A DNA stretch of 48,999 bases from CAZABC01 sp964483405 (GCA_964483405.1 CAZABC010000019.1:1-48999), one strand, 5' to 3'. Counted from the stretch's first letter, positions 25,674 through 33,699 are shown. A program made the numbers and translations. Notes: generated from the letters alone by a model not told the origin.

Positions 25674-25941
25674 CGAGGCTCCCCGGCGGGATCGGGGTGG
25701 GCGGCGGGATCGGGGTGGGCGGGGAGGCCGGGCGACGACCCGCCGCGTCGGGGGCACCTCCGGCGCGGCCGGGCCGTCTGCGGTGACCGTACCGGGGACG
25801 ACTTCACCGCCGCTTATCGGGTCGATGGGCCGGCCGGCCCTTGCCGTCGCGGGCTCGCCCTCGGCACGCTCCATCCGTCACCGGGGGCTGGTGCGACGGC
25901 GGTCCGTGTCCCCTCGCACGTCGCGTTCGGAGGATCGGACG
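25674..25941. other. intergenic region between comEA and the Gly-rich repeat gene
   Basis: A divergent 268-base spacer. It contains the local repeat GCGGGATCGGGGTGGGCG around 25690-25720 and the Shine-Dalgarno GGAGG (25929-25933) of the plus-strand gene. No promoter hexamer stood out on either strand. Confidence 0.35.
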
Positions 25942-26859
25942 ATGGCGGACGAGCAGGGCATCCCGCGGACGCGGCGGGCGCTCCTCGCAGGCGGGCTCGG
26001 CGGGCTGGCGGCCCTCGTCGCCGCGGGGCTCGGACGGCCGCTCGCCGTCGACGCGATCGATGGCTCGACCGTCAAGGTCGGGACGATCTACTCGGGCACC
26101 CAGACGACCGGCGTCGCCAACAGCACGAACAGCGAGACCGTCCTCATCGGCCGGACGAAGACCGGCATCGGCGTCCACGGGCAGGCCACGACGTCAGGGA
26201 CCGGGGTGACCGGCACGAGCATCGACGGCGGGGGCGTTTACGGGCACAGCGACCACGCCGCGGGCGTGGCCGGCCACAGCGACGACGCGATGGGCGTCTT
26301 CGGCTACACCGAGACCGGCATCGGCGTGAACGGTACGTCCGCCGCGCCGACGAGGCCGGCGGTCGCCGGCTGGACCATGGGCGACAGCACCGGCGTGCTC
26401 GGCTTCAGCGGTCCGGGTGCCTTCCCGGCGGCCTCGGCGAAGACCGGCGTGTACGGCGTGGCGATGCTCGACGCCTCGAGCTATGGCGTCCGCGGACGGT
26501 CGACGGCCGGCCGAGGCGTCTACGGCCATGCGACCACCGGCCAGGGCGTCCGCGGCTACTCGAGCCACGGGACGGGCGTCTACGCGATCACCGACCACGG
26601 CTACGCCCTCCGGACGTCGGGCCGCATCCGGGCGGACCAGGTCAGCGGCACCACGACGATCGCGGCCGGCACGTCGACGAGGGACATCGTCGTCGGCGTG
26701 GATGTCACCTCGAGCTCGTTCGTGCTCCTCACGCCCCGCGGCAACCTCGGCGGCCGGAGCCTCTGGTACACCCTCGACACGACGAACGACCGGATCACCG
26801 TCAAGGTGTCGAGCGCCGTCGCCGCCGACCTCAAGGTGGGCTGGCTGCTCATGGGCTGA
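25942..26859 (+). CDS. exported Gly-rich repeat protein with Tat-like signal
   Basis: 305 residues. The N terminus RTRRALLAGGLGGLAALVAA is a Tat-type signal (twin Arg plus weak hydrophobic core). The body (about 70-225) is a run of short repeats of the form G-V-x-G-x-S/T, for example GGGVYGHSDHAAGVAGHS, GVFGYTETGIGVNGTS and GRGVYGHATTGQGVRGYS, which suggests a beta-helix or beta-solenoid. The C-terminal 70 residues (TTTIAAGTSTRDIVVGVDV to VKVSSAVAADLKVGWLLMG) look like a separate beta domain. GGAGG precedes the ATG. I do not recognise a function; a surface or adhesive role is a guess. Confidence 0.75.
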   Translation: MADEQGIPRTRRALLAGGLGGLAALVAAGLGRPLAVDAIDGSTVKVGTIYSGTQTTGVANSTNSETVLIGRTKTGIGVHGQATTSGTGVTGTSIDGGGVYGHSDHAAGVAGHSDDAMGVFGYTETGIGVNGTSAAPTRPAVAGWTMGDSTGVLGFSGPGAFPAASAKTGVYGVAMLDASSYGVRGRSTAGRGVYGHATTGQGVRGYSSHGTGVYAITDHGYALRTSGRIRADQVSGTTTIAAGTSTRDIVVGVDVTSSSFVLLTPRGNLGGRSLWYTLDTTNDRITVKVSSAVAADLKVGWLLMG

Positions 26860-26925
26860 TGCCCGCCGCGGCCCGAGGGCGCCCGACGCAAGGTCGGCTG
26901 GCACGTCTTCGGCTGGGCGCGGCGG

Positions 26926-27534
26926 CTAGGCCGCCGGGGCATCCTCCGGATCCGATCCGGCTCGCTGCCTCGCCCGGTGACGGGCCGCCTTCGCCCGGTT
27001 GCCGCACGTCGTCATGTCGCACCAGCGTCGCCGGGCGGTACGCGATGCGTCGTAGAAGACCCAGCGACAGGTCTCGTTGTCGCACATGCGCAGTCGGTGG
27101 ACGTCGCCGGAGGCGATGAGCCCGACGATCGGCTCGGCGAGATGGGCGAGCGCGTCCGTCACCGGATCGCCGCGATGGCGGGCCTGGACGGCGACCCCGT
27201 CGGGGGTGGGGGCGAGCTGGCGGACGTCGCCCGAGTCGAGGAGCTCGTTGACGACGCGGACAGCCCCGGGATCGGCCGGGGTCGCGTGGGCCACGGCGTC
27301 GACGACGGCCGCCAACGCGGATCGGACCGCGCGGACGCGGTCGATGGTCGCGGCCGAGACAGCCACCGGTGTCGTCGCGACGTCGCCCGCCATCGCCCCG
27401 TGCTCGACGAGCCAGGCGATCGCCGCAGGTGTGTCCGACAGGTGATCGGAATCGCCATCGCGGGAGTGCTCGAGCGTGTTGAGGAAGTCGAGGGCGGTCT
27501 CGAGCCCGACCGTCGCCTCCGGCGTGGTTCGCAT
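26926..27534 (-). CDS. CGNR zinc-finger transcriptional regulator
   Basis: 202 residues. The N-terminal two thirds matches the ABATE stress-sensing domain (ALDFLNTLEHSRDGDSD, AIDRVRAVRSAL-like helices). The C-terminal 45 residues is a CGNR zinc finger with C-x4-C in RMCDNETCRWVFYD and the name-giving CDMTTCGNRAKAARHRAR. Such proteins bind DNA. I favour ATG 27534 over GTG 27546: TACTGT on this strand ends ten bases before it, giving an almost leaderless message. The gene faces a cluster of small genes across a shared promoter with an inverted repeat, so it probably controls that cluster and itself. Confidence 0.88.
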   Translation of the reverse strand: MRTTPEATVGLETALDFLNTLEHSRDGDSDHLSDTPAAIAWLVEHGAMAGDVATTPVAVSAATIDRVRAVRSALAAVVDAVAHATPADPGAVRVVNELLDSGDVRQLAPTPDGVAVQARHRGDPVTDALAHLAEPIVGLIASGDVHRLRMCDNETCRWVFYDASRTARRRWCDMTTCGNRAKAARHRARQRAGSDPEDAPAA

Positions 27535-27539
27535 GTCGA

Positions 27540-27600
27540 TAACCACAGTAAACGACTTGACAGGTTACGTGCAAGTCGGTACCGTACGGAGTAACCACAG
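27540..27600. promoter_or_regulatory. overlapping divergent promoters with operator-like repeats
   Basis: Plus strand: TTGACA (27557-27562), 17 bases, TACCGT (27580-27585). Minus strand: TTGCAC (27574-27569), 18 bases, TACTGT (27550-27545). The two promoters overlap back to back. CGACTTG (27553-27559) and CAAGTCG (27572-27578) form an inverted repeat covering both -35 elements. TAACCACAG occurs as a direct repeat at 27540-27548 and 27592-27600, 52 bases apart. The layout suggests one regulator acting on both transcripts; CgnR-type autoregulation is the simplest reading. Confidence 0.7.
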
Positions 27601-27643
27601 AGACCGACCAAGCCGGTTAGCACCAAGGAAGGAAGCCCACCCC

Positions 27644-27772
27644 ATGGACGTCCCGTTCGCCGTCGTCTCGACCGCCCTCCTCGCGGTCGGACCGTTCCTC
27701 CTCCTCGCGGTCGCCGCCCAGGTCTTCGGCGCCGACTCGCGGACCGCGTACCCCGACGATCACCGCCGCTAG
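27644..27772 (+). CDS. 42-residue membrane protein, first gene of the CGNR-linked cluster
   Basis: The peptide MDVPFAVVSTALLAVGPFLL continues with LAVAAQVFGADSRTAYPDDHRR. It has one membrane span followed by a short polar tail. The ATG is preceded by AAGGAAGG, and the message would start near 27592 from a consensus-like promoter, giving a leader of about 50 nt. The next gene starts 12 bases after its stop. No family is recognised. The size and single span suggest a small membrane regulator or signal-less surface peptide; this is not known. Confidence 0.55.
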   Translation: MDVPFAVVSTALLAVGPFLLLAVAAQVFGADSRTAYPDDHRR

Positions 27773-27784
27773 CAGGATCGACCG

Positions 27785-28024
27785 ATGATGACCCCGCTCT
27801 CGCTGCTCTACCTCGAAACCGCCCTCACCACCGCGCGCGAGCACAACCTGGCCCTCGAGCGTCGGTACCGGCTGACCCACGACCTCGACGCCGACGGCCG
27901 GACGCCGGGTACCCTGCGACGCACCGCCGCCCGGCTGGTCGTCACGCTCGCCCGGGCGGCCCATGCCCTGGCGGCGCGGTTGGACGACTCGGTCGTCGTT
28001 CCGGCGGAGCCGCAGCTCGGCTGA
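27785..28024 (+). CDS. 79-residue hypothetical protein
   Basis: A small basic/helical protein beginning MMTPLSLLYLETALTTAREH and continuing NLALERRYRLTHDLDADGR. The second half (RRTAARLVVTLARAAHALAARL) is an amphipathic helix, and the last residues are acidic and Pro-rich. There is no clear membrane span or signal. It could start at ATG 27785 or 27788; the ribosome site is weak (AGGATCG). Its tight spacing, 12 bases after the previous gene and 13 before the next, supports an operon. Function unknown. Confidence 0.5.
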   Translation: MMTPLSLLYLETALTTAREHNLALERRYRLTHDLDADGRTPGTLRRTAARLVVTLARAAHALAARLDDSVVVPAEPQLG

Positions 28025-28037
28025 CCCGGAGGGATCG

Positions 28038-28487
28038 ATGTCCGACACGACCGACACCGACACGGCCGTTCCGGCCCCGCCCGCAGGGCGCGGCCTGGCC
28101 GCCGTCTCCTGGGGGCCCGGGCGCCTCGACCTGTTCTGGGTCGATGCGGACCGGGCCCTCTGGCATCGGGCGTTCGACGCCGGTGCCTGGCTCGATCCGG
28201 AGCCGCTCGGCGGCGCCATCGTCGGCAACCCGGCCGTGACCGCCTGGGCGCCCGACCAGCTCGAGGTCTTCGCGGTCTTCGACGACGGCGAGCTCTGGGA
28301 CCGCTACTGGGACGGCGAGAGCTGGCACCCGTGGGAGTCGCTCGGCGGCGAGCTCGCCGGGAACGCGGCCGCGTCCTCGTGGTCGGCCGACCGGCTCGAC
28401 GTCTTCGCGACCGGCCGCGACGGCCTGACCTGGCACCGCTGGTGGGATGGCACCCGCTGGGTCGAGTGGGAGCGCCTGCCCGGCTGA
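28038..28487 (+). CDS. three-blade PLL/fucolectin-like beta-propeller protein
   Basis: 149 residues, nearly all made of three similar repeats of about 43: RLDLFWVDADRALWHRAFDA, QLEVFAVFDDGELWDRYWDG and RLDVFATGRDGLTWHRWWDG, each ending with a W-x-x-W-E/P-L-G/P strand. This pattern is found in PLL-like and fucose-specific-lectin-like propellers, which normally have five to seven blades in one chain. Three blades would need to dimerise to close a six-blade ring. No signal peptide is seen after the Thr/Asp-rich start. GGAGGG precedes the ATG. Binding of a sugar is possible but not shown. Confidence 0.75.
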   Translation: MSDTTDTDTAVPAPPAGRGLAAVSWGPGRLDLFWVDADRALWHRAFDAGAWLDPEPLGGAIVGNPAVTAWAPDQLEVFAVFDDGELWDRYWDGESWHPWESLGGELAGNAAASSWSADRLDVFATGRDGLTWHRWWDGTRWVEWERLPG

Positions 28488-28601
28488 CGCGATCCTCGCG
28501 GAGACCCAACCCCGGACCCCTCCGCTTCGTCAGGTGACATACCGACCGGACGCCGCGGCCCGGTCGACCACCACCGGAACGACACGACGGAGGAACCACC
28601 G

Positions 28602-28958
28602 ATGTCCCAGGCAACGCTCCAGCCCCGCACCGCCGTTCCCGCGATCACGTGGGGCCTCGGCGGCCTCGTCCTCGGCGCCGCGATCGTCATCGGCGCGGCC
28701 GGCGTCACGACCGGTCGCGGCCTGCCCGCCCTGTTCGAGGCGTCCCCGGTCCGGGCCTCCGCGCCGACCGCCGAGATCGTCGTGAACGGCTACCCGACCT
28801 CGCTTGGCTACGTCACCCGCCACGCTGCCCCGATCGCCGCCGCGAGCGGGTTCGTCGACCCGGCCACCGGCCGCTGGCGCGCCGGCGATCCGTTCCGACC
28901 AGCCGCCGCGACCGGCCACGTCGACCCGGTCACCGGGCGCTGGGTCAGCACCCCCTGA
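28602..28958 (+). CDS. 118-residue single-span membrane protein with repeated V-D-P-x-T-G-R-W motif
   Basis: The N terminus is polar, then one membrane span (ITWGLGGLVLGAAIVIGAAG), then an external part. The tail holds the same motif twice: SGFVDPATGRWRAGD and TGHVDPVTGRWVS. CGGAGGAA precedes the ATG. It is the last gene of the cluster controlled from 27557 and is followed by a strong hairpin at 29000-29026. The 114 bases before it hold no further gene. The family is not recognised. Confidence 0.6.
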   Translation: MSQATLQPRTAVPAITWGLGGLVLGAAIVIGAAGVTTGRGLPALFEASPVRASAPTAEIVVNGYPTSLGYVTRHAAPIAAASGFVDPATGRWRAGDPFRPAAATGHVDPVTGRWVSTP

Positions 28959-28999
28959 CCGACGCCGGCCGCATCGGCCGGGCCACCGTCGCCGCTCCC

Positions 29000-29026
29000 G
29001 GACCGGGCGGGTCACCCGCCCGGTCC
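29000..29026 (+). terminator. strong hairpin, end of the CGNR-linked cluster
   Basis: GGACCGGGCGGGT and its exact reverse complement are separated by a single C, giving a very stable 12-13-bp stem, followed by TCGTTCG. It lies between the plus-strand cluster and the convergent oxidoreductase gene and could work in both directions. Confidence 0.6.
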
Positions 29027-29094
29027 TCGTTCGCCCGGCACCGGCGTCGATCGACGCTCGGCGCCCGCCTCGACCTTCGCGCGTCGGGCCGCTG

Positions 29095-30036
29095 TCAGCC
29101 CATCCGCTCGACGAGCGGCTTCACCTCGGTGATGAGGCGGGTCATCGACTCCTCGTCGTAGACCGCGGGAACGCCGGCGATGAAGTGGCGGTAGCCGATC
29201 TCGAGGTACGGGGCGATCCGATCGGCGACGTCCTCCGGTGTCCCGACGGGCTGGTCCTCCCAGTGACGGGCCACCCGGTTGCGGTCGAAGGCCTCGCGGA
29301 ACAGCCGCTCGGCCTCGGCCCGGTCGTCCCGGATGAAGACCGTCCCGATGCCCGTGGTCCGCTCGATCTCGGCCGGGTCGCGCCCGACCGTCTCGCAGTG
29401 CTGGAGGAGGACGGCCTCCTTCTGGCGCACGGTCTCGATCCCGCCGCCGACGTTGTTCATGTCGCCGTACTTGGCGACGAGCTTGAGGGTGACCTGCTCG
29501 CCGCCGCCGCCGATGCAGATCGGCAGGTGCGCCTGGACCGGCCCCGGCAGGTTCCGGGTGTGCTGCGAGACGTAGCGCGGTCCGGTGGCCGTCGGCTCGG
29601 TGCCGTCGAGCATCCCGCGCATGATCGGCAGGGCCTCGCCGAGCCAGCGGAGGCGCTCGGGGAAGCCCGAGCCGAACTCGAGCCCGAAGTCCGCGTGCTC
29701 CTCCTCGAACCACGCACCGCCGATGCCGAGGATCGCCCGGCCGCCGCTGATGTGGTCGAGCGTCGTCGCCATCTTCGCGGTGAGGGCCGGGTTCCGGAAC
29801 GTGTTCGCCCCGACCATGAGGCCGATCCGGACCCGCTCGGTCCGGGCCGCCCAGGCGGTGATCGTCAGCCAGCCCTCGAAGTTCGGGCCGTGCGAGTCGC
29901 CGACGATCGGATACAGGTGATCCCAGGTCCAGAGGGTGTCGTAGCCGAGTCGGTCGGCCCGGATGCCGGCCTCGAGGAGCGACTCCCAGTCGGTGTACTG
30001 GTTCCAACAGAGCGCGCCGAACTTCACGTCAGTCAT
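29095..30036 (-). CDS. LLM-class (F420-dependent type) oxidoreductase
   Basis: A 313-residue luciferase-like monooxygenase-fold enzyme. Landmarks: EAGIRADRLGYDTLWTWDHL, RIGLMVGANTFRNPALTAKM, ATTLDHISGGRAILGIGGAW and HLPICIGGGGEQVTLKLVAK. The family folds as a TIM barrel and mostly uses coenzyme F420, sometimes FMN, for hydride transfer. The particular substrate cannot be told. The ATG at 30036 comes six bases after TATCCT on the minus strand with no Shine-Dalgarno, so a leaderless message is expected; the longer frame upstream is not supported. It is divergent from the lipoprotein gene at 30158. Confidence 0.93.
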   Translation of the reverse strand: MTDVKFGALCWNQYTDWESLLEAGIRADRLGYDTLWTWDHLYPIVGDSHGPNFEGWLTITAWAARTERVRIGLMVGANTFRNPALTAKMATTLDHISGGRAILGIGGAWFEEEHADFGLEFGSGFPERLRWLGEALPIMRGMLDGTEPTATGPRYVSQHTRNLPGPVQAHLPICIGGGGEQVTLKLVAKYGDMNNVGGGIETVRQKEAVLLQHCETVGRDPAEIERTTGIGTVFIRDDRAEAERLFREAFDRNRVARHWEDQPVGTPEDVADRIAPYLEIGYRHFIAGVPAVYDEESMTRLITEVKPLVERMG

Positions 30037-30042
30037 GGTCCA

Positions 30043-30048
30043 AGGATA
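30043..30048 (-). promoter_or_regulatory. -10 hexamer of the LLM oxidoreductase, predicted leaderless
   Basis: TATCCT on the minus strand, six bases before the ATG at 30036. There is no obvious -35. Confidence 0.45.
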
Positions 30049-30099
30049 GGACCGCGGTGCCATCCGAGCCGCCCGCGGGGGCATCCGCACCGAACCGAC

Positions 30100-30105
30100 T
30101 ACACT
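30100..30105 (+). promoter_or_regulatory. -10 hexamer of the lipoprotein gene at 30158
   Basis: TACACT lies 52 bases before the GTG. CCGAGG at about 30145 serves as the ribosome site. It stands divergent from the oxidoreductase promoter about 50 bases away. Confidence 0.4.
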
Positions 30106-30157
30106 CGGGCGAGCCCCGCCCCTCCCGCGAGGGCCCGTACCGATCCGAGGTCCCCCC

Positions 30158-30628
30158 GTGCGAACCCCCACGATCCTGGCCGCCCTCGCCCTCGCCGCCG
30201 CCGTCGTCGCCGGTTGCGGCAGCGCCGCGTCCCCGAGCCCGTCCGCCGCCCCGTCGTCCCAGCCGTCGGCCGCGACGCCCGAGTCCGAGGTCTGCACCGC
30301 CATCGCCGACCTGCAGTCGTCGGTCGAGTCGATCAAGGACGTCAAGCCGGTCCAGGACGGCGTCGAGGGCTACAAGGCCGCGATCGAGGTCGTCAGGACG
30401 GACCTCAAGGCCGTCCGCGAGGCTGCCGGCGACGAGATCGGCGACCAGGTCGACGCCCTCGAGACGGCGATCGCCGACCTCGAGTCGACGCTCGACTCCG
30501 TCGGCGAGGCCGGCCTCGGCGAGAAGCTCGTCGAGGTCGGCGCCGGCGTGGCAGCCGTCGGGACCGCGATGGTCGACCTGCGGACCGAGGCGAAGGCCGC
30601 GTTCACCGAGTGCGCCATCGGCGACTGA
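30158..30628 (+). CDS. small helical lipoprotein, unknown function
   Basis: 156 residues with a GTG start. The signal ILAALALAAAVVAGC ends in a clear lipobox, followed by a Ser/Pro/Ala linker. The mature part is almost all helix with heptad-like spacing (CTAIADLQSSVESIKDVKPV, AIADLESTLDSVGEAGLGEK) and has two cysteines, in EVCTAIA and FTECAIGD, that could form a disulfide. It resembles the many short coiled-coil lipoproteins of Gram-positive-type bacteria, for which no common role is known. It converges on the lipoprotein gene downstream of leuS. Confidence 0.75.
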   Translation: MRTPTILAALALAAAVVAGCGSAASPSPSAAPSSQPSAATPESEVCTAIADLQSSVESIKDVKPVQDGVEGYKAAIEVVRTDLKAVREAAGDEIGDQVDALETAIADLESTLDSVGEAGLGEKLVEVGAGVAAVGTAMVDLRTEAKAAFTECAIGD

Positions 30629-30685
30629 GGGCGCCTTCTGCCGAGGTCGCCGGCGCCGGTCCGGGCCGCGCTCGCCCGGTCGCCG

Positions 30686-31117
30686 CTACTCGCAGGGCGC
30701 CTCGCTGCCGTCCGGCACGTCCGGCGGCACGACGTCCGGCCGCGTGTCGCCGGCCCAGACCGTGACCTCGCCGCAGGCGGTGTCCGCGGCCGCCCCCTCA
30801 CCGGTCCCGGGCGCGGGCGCCGCGGCGACCTCGGCCGCCACGAGCACGAGCCCGGCGTCGGTCCTGGCCTCGATCCGCCACGGCGGACCGTCGTGGGCCC
30901 CGGTTGTGATGTCGCCGCGCTCGGCGCCGGCCGGGAAGGTGCCCACCCAGTCGCCGTTGACGTAGACGAGCACCGGGCGGTCGGTCGCGTTGTCGAGGCC
31001 GAGGGTGAGCGCCGGGTCGGCGGTGAAGCCGGCGCAGCCGGCGACGACGAGGGCGATGACCGCGACGGCGGCGCCGCGAGCCACGGACCGTCGAAGCACG
31101 GCCGCCTCGTCGGTCAT
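30686..31117 (-). CDS. small lipoprotein translated with leuS
   Basis: 143 residues. The signal VARGAAVAVIALVVAGC ends in a lipobox. The mature part (LTLGLDNATDRPVLVYVNGD, WVGTFPAGAERGDITTG) looks like a small beta sandwich, and two further cysteines occur late (DTACGEVTVW and the terminal PCE). The start ATG overlaps the stop of leuS by four bases (ATGA), so the two are probably coupled, though a functional link to a tRNA synthetase is not expected. No known family identified. Confidence 0.72.
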   Translation of the reverse strand: MTDEAAVLRRSVARGAAVAVIALVVAGCAGFTADPALTLGLDNATDRPVLVYVNGDWVGTFPAGAERGDITTGAHDGPPWRIEARTDAGLVLVAAEVAAAPAPGTGEGAAADTACGEVTVWAGDTRPDVVPPDVPDGSEAPCE

Positions 31118-33678
31118 CGGACGACGATGTTGACGAGCCGCCCCCCGCCGGCCTGGATGACCCGGTCGGGGGCGCGGCCGTCGAGGGCCGCGACGACCTT
31201 CGGGCGTTCGAGGACGAGCCGCTCGAGCGCGTCGGGCGCGATGTCGGCCGGGACGACGACCTTGTCCCGGAGCTTGCCGTTGACCTGGACCGGGACCTCC
31301 CGCGTCTCGGCCGTCGCCGCGGCGACGTCGAGGGTCGGCCACGCCTCGAGGTGGATCGACGACCAGTCGGAGCCGGCGGCCGCCAGCCGGCGCGACCACA
31401 GCTCCTCGGTGATGTGCGGCGCGGCCGGGGCGAGCATCAGGAGCAGCAGGCGGACCGCCTCGTCCCATGCCGGACCGCCGCCGACCGGCGTCCCGCGGTA
31501 GCGGGACAGGACGTTCGAGAGCTCCATCAGCTTGGCGACCATCGTGTTGAAGCGGAAGCCCTCGTAGTCGGCGGTCACGTCGCGCAGGGTCCGGTGGGCG
31601 GCGGCGCGGATCGCCCGCTCGGCCGCCGCCGGGTCCTCGCCCTCGGGCAGCTGCCCGGATCCCGGGTCGGAGGGCTCGGTGCCGGTCGGGTCGAGGACGA
31701 GCGTCCAGACCCGGTTGAGGAAGCGGTGGACCCCGCCGATGCCCGACGGGCTCCACGGGCCACCCTGGTCCCAGGGGCCCATGAACATCAGGAAGAGGCG
31801 GACCGTGTCGGCGCCGTAGCGGGCGATGAGATCGTCGGGGTCCTGGACGTTGCCCCGGCTCTTGCTCATCCGCTCGCCGTCCGCGCCGAGGACCTGGCCC
31901 TGGTTGAACAGGCGGAGGAAGGGCTCGCGGTGGCCGACGAGGCCGCAGTCGGCCATCGCCTTGGTGAAGAACCGGCTGTACAGCAGGTGCATCACGGCGT
32001 GCTCGGCGCCGCCGGTGTACTGGTCCACCGGCGTCCAGGCGTCGACCATCGCCCGGTCGAGCGGCCCGTCGGACTTCGCCGGCGACAGGTAGCGGAACCA
32101 GTACCAGGACGAGTCGATGAAGGTGTCCATCGTGTCGGTCTCGCGCCGGGCCGGACCGCCGCAGCGCGGGCAGGTGGTGGCGAGGAACGACTCGTCCCGG
32201 GTCAGCGGGCTGTCGCCGCGGCCGTGGTAGTCGACCGTCTCGGGCAGTCGCACCGGCAGCTGGTCGTCGGGGACCGGCACGATGCCGTCGGCCTCGCAGT
32301 AGACGATCGGGAACGGCGTGCCCCAGTAGCGCTGGCGGCTGATGAGCCAGTCGCGCAGGCGGTAGGTGACGGCGTTCCTGCCCAGGCCGCGCGACTCGAG
32401 GTCCGCGACGATGGCCCGCATCGCCTCGGGGGCCGCCATCCCGTTGTAGCCGCCCGAGTTGACGAGGATGTCCTCGGTCGACTTGCTGACGTAGGCCTCG
32501 GCCAGCGGCTCGGCGGTGTCGCCGGCCCGGGCGAGGGGTCGGATGACCTCGCGGATCTCGAGGCCGAACTGGGTCGCGAAGGCGAAGTCGCGCTCGTCGT
32601 GGGCGGGCACGGCCATGATCGCGCCGGTCCCGTAGCCGGCGAGGACGTAGTCGGCGATCCAGATCGGGATCCGCTCGCCGTTGACCGGGTTGATCGCGTC
32701 GGCGCCGAGCGGCACGCCCGTCTTGTCGCGGTCCGTCGAGAGGCGCTCGATCTCGGTCTCGCGGGCGGCCTGCTCGACGTACGCCCGGACGACGTCGCGC
32801 TGGCCGGGCGAGGTCAGCTTGGCGACGAGCGGGTGCTCCGGCGCGAGGACCATGAACGTCGCCCCGAAGAGCGTGTCCGGCCGGGTGGTGAAGACCCGGA
32901 TCTCGTCGCCGCCCTCGAGATGGCTGTCCGGCGCGGAGTGGAAGACGACCTCGCCGCCCTCGCTCCGGCCGATCCAGTTCGTCTGCATGACCCGGATCGG
33001 CTCCGGCCAGTCGATGCCGCTGAAGTCGAGGAGCTCGTCGGCGTAGGCGGTCGTCCGGAGGTACCACTGGGGGAGCTCGCGCTTCTCCACCTTCGCGCCA
33101 CAGCGCCAGCAGTGGCGGTCGACCCCCTCGACCTGCTCGCGGGCCAGCGTACCGTCGTTGGGGCACCAGTCGACGGGCGAGACCGAGCGATACGCCAGGC
33201 CGGCCTCGAGGAAGCGCAGGAACAGCCACTGGTTCCAGCGGTAGTAGGCCGGATCGCAGGTCACGACCTCGGCGTCCCAGTCCCACATCGCGCCCATCAG
33301 GCGCAGCTGGCGCCGCATGTTCTCGATGTTGCGCATCGTCCACTCGACCGGGTGGCGACCGCTCTTGATGGCGGCGTTCTCGGCCGGCAGCCCGAACGCG
33401 TCGAAGCCGATCGGCATGAACACGTTCGCGCCGTTCATCCGCCGATACCGGCCGATCGCATCGGTCGGCGTCTTGACGTACCAGTGGCCGATGTGGAGGT
33501 CGCCCGACGGGTAGTCGTACATCGTCAGGAGGTAGTAGCGCGGTCGGGACGCGTCGTGGAGATCGGTCCGGTACAGCCCGAGCTCGTCCCAGCGGGCCTG
33601 CCAGTGCGGCTCGATCGCCGTCGGCTCGTACCGCTCGATGCGGCGCCGCTCGCGGGTGGACTCGGCCATGTCGGTCAC
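31114..33678 (-). CDS. leuS: leucyl-tRNA synthetase
   Basis: 854 residues, the usual size. It charges tRNA-Leu with leucine. The class I HIGH motif is SGDLHIGHWYV near residue 60, and the KMSKS-like motif is GERMSKSRGN. Zinc-type cysteines occur in VDWCPNDGTL with HCWRCGAKVEKRELPQWY, and again in TTCPRCGGPARRETDTM. The editing domain lies between about 230 and 430 (FTTRPDTLFGATFMVLAPEH). The GTG at 33678 is the longest start; ATG 33669 is three codons in. It follows tRNA-Ala(GGC) on the same strand; no T-box is seen in the short leader. Confidence 0.97.
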   Translation of the reverse strand: MTDMAESTRERRRIERYEPTAIEPHWQARWDELGLYRTDLHDASRPRYYLLTMYDYPSGDLHIGHWYVKTPTDAIGRYRRMNGANVFMPIGFDAFGLPAENAAIKSGRHPVEWTMRNIENMRRQLRLMGAMWDWDAEVVTCDPAYYRWNQWLFLRFLEAGLAYRSVSPVDWCPNDGTLAREQVEGVDRHCWRCGAKVEKRELPQWYLRTTAYADELLDFSGIDWPEPIRVMQTNWIGRSEGGEVVFHSAPDSHLEGGDEIRVFTTRPDTLFGATFMVLAPEHPLVAKLTSPGQRDVVRAYVEQAARETEIERLSTDRDKTGVPLGADAINPVNGERIPIWIADYVLAGYGTGAIMAVPAHDERDFAFATQFGLEIREVIRPLARAGDTAEPLAEAYVSKSTEDILVNSGGYNGMAAPEAMRAIVADLESRGLGRNAVTYRLRDWLISRQRYWGTPFPIVYCEADGIVPVPDDQLPVRLPETVDYHGRGDSPLTRDESFLATTCPRCGGPARRETDTMDTFIDSSWYWFRYLSPAKSDGPLDRAMVDAWTPVDQYTGGAEHAVMHLLYSRFFTKAMADCGLVGHREPFLRLFNQGQVLGADGERMSKSRGNVQDPDDLIARYGADTVRLFLMFMGPWDQGGPWSPSGIGGVHRFLNRVWTLVLDPTGTEPSDPGSGQLPEGEDPAAAERAIRAAAHRTLRDVTADYEGFRFNTMVAKLMELSNVLSRYRGTPVGGGPAWDEAVRLLLLMLAPAAPHITEELWSRRLAAAGSDWSSIHLEAWPTLDVAAATAETREVPVQVNGKLRDKVVVPADIAPDALERLVLERPKVVAALDGRAPDRVIQAGGGRLVNIVVR

Positions 33679-33699
33679 GATGTCGCCTCTACATGCGCA

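Noticed and set aside
25674..25874. Longer comEA start at 25874
   Set aside because: The extra 67 residues are Pro/Arg-rich and contain no motif. ATG 25673 has a GGGGAG ribosome site and gives a normal anchor position.
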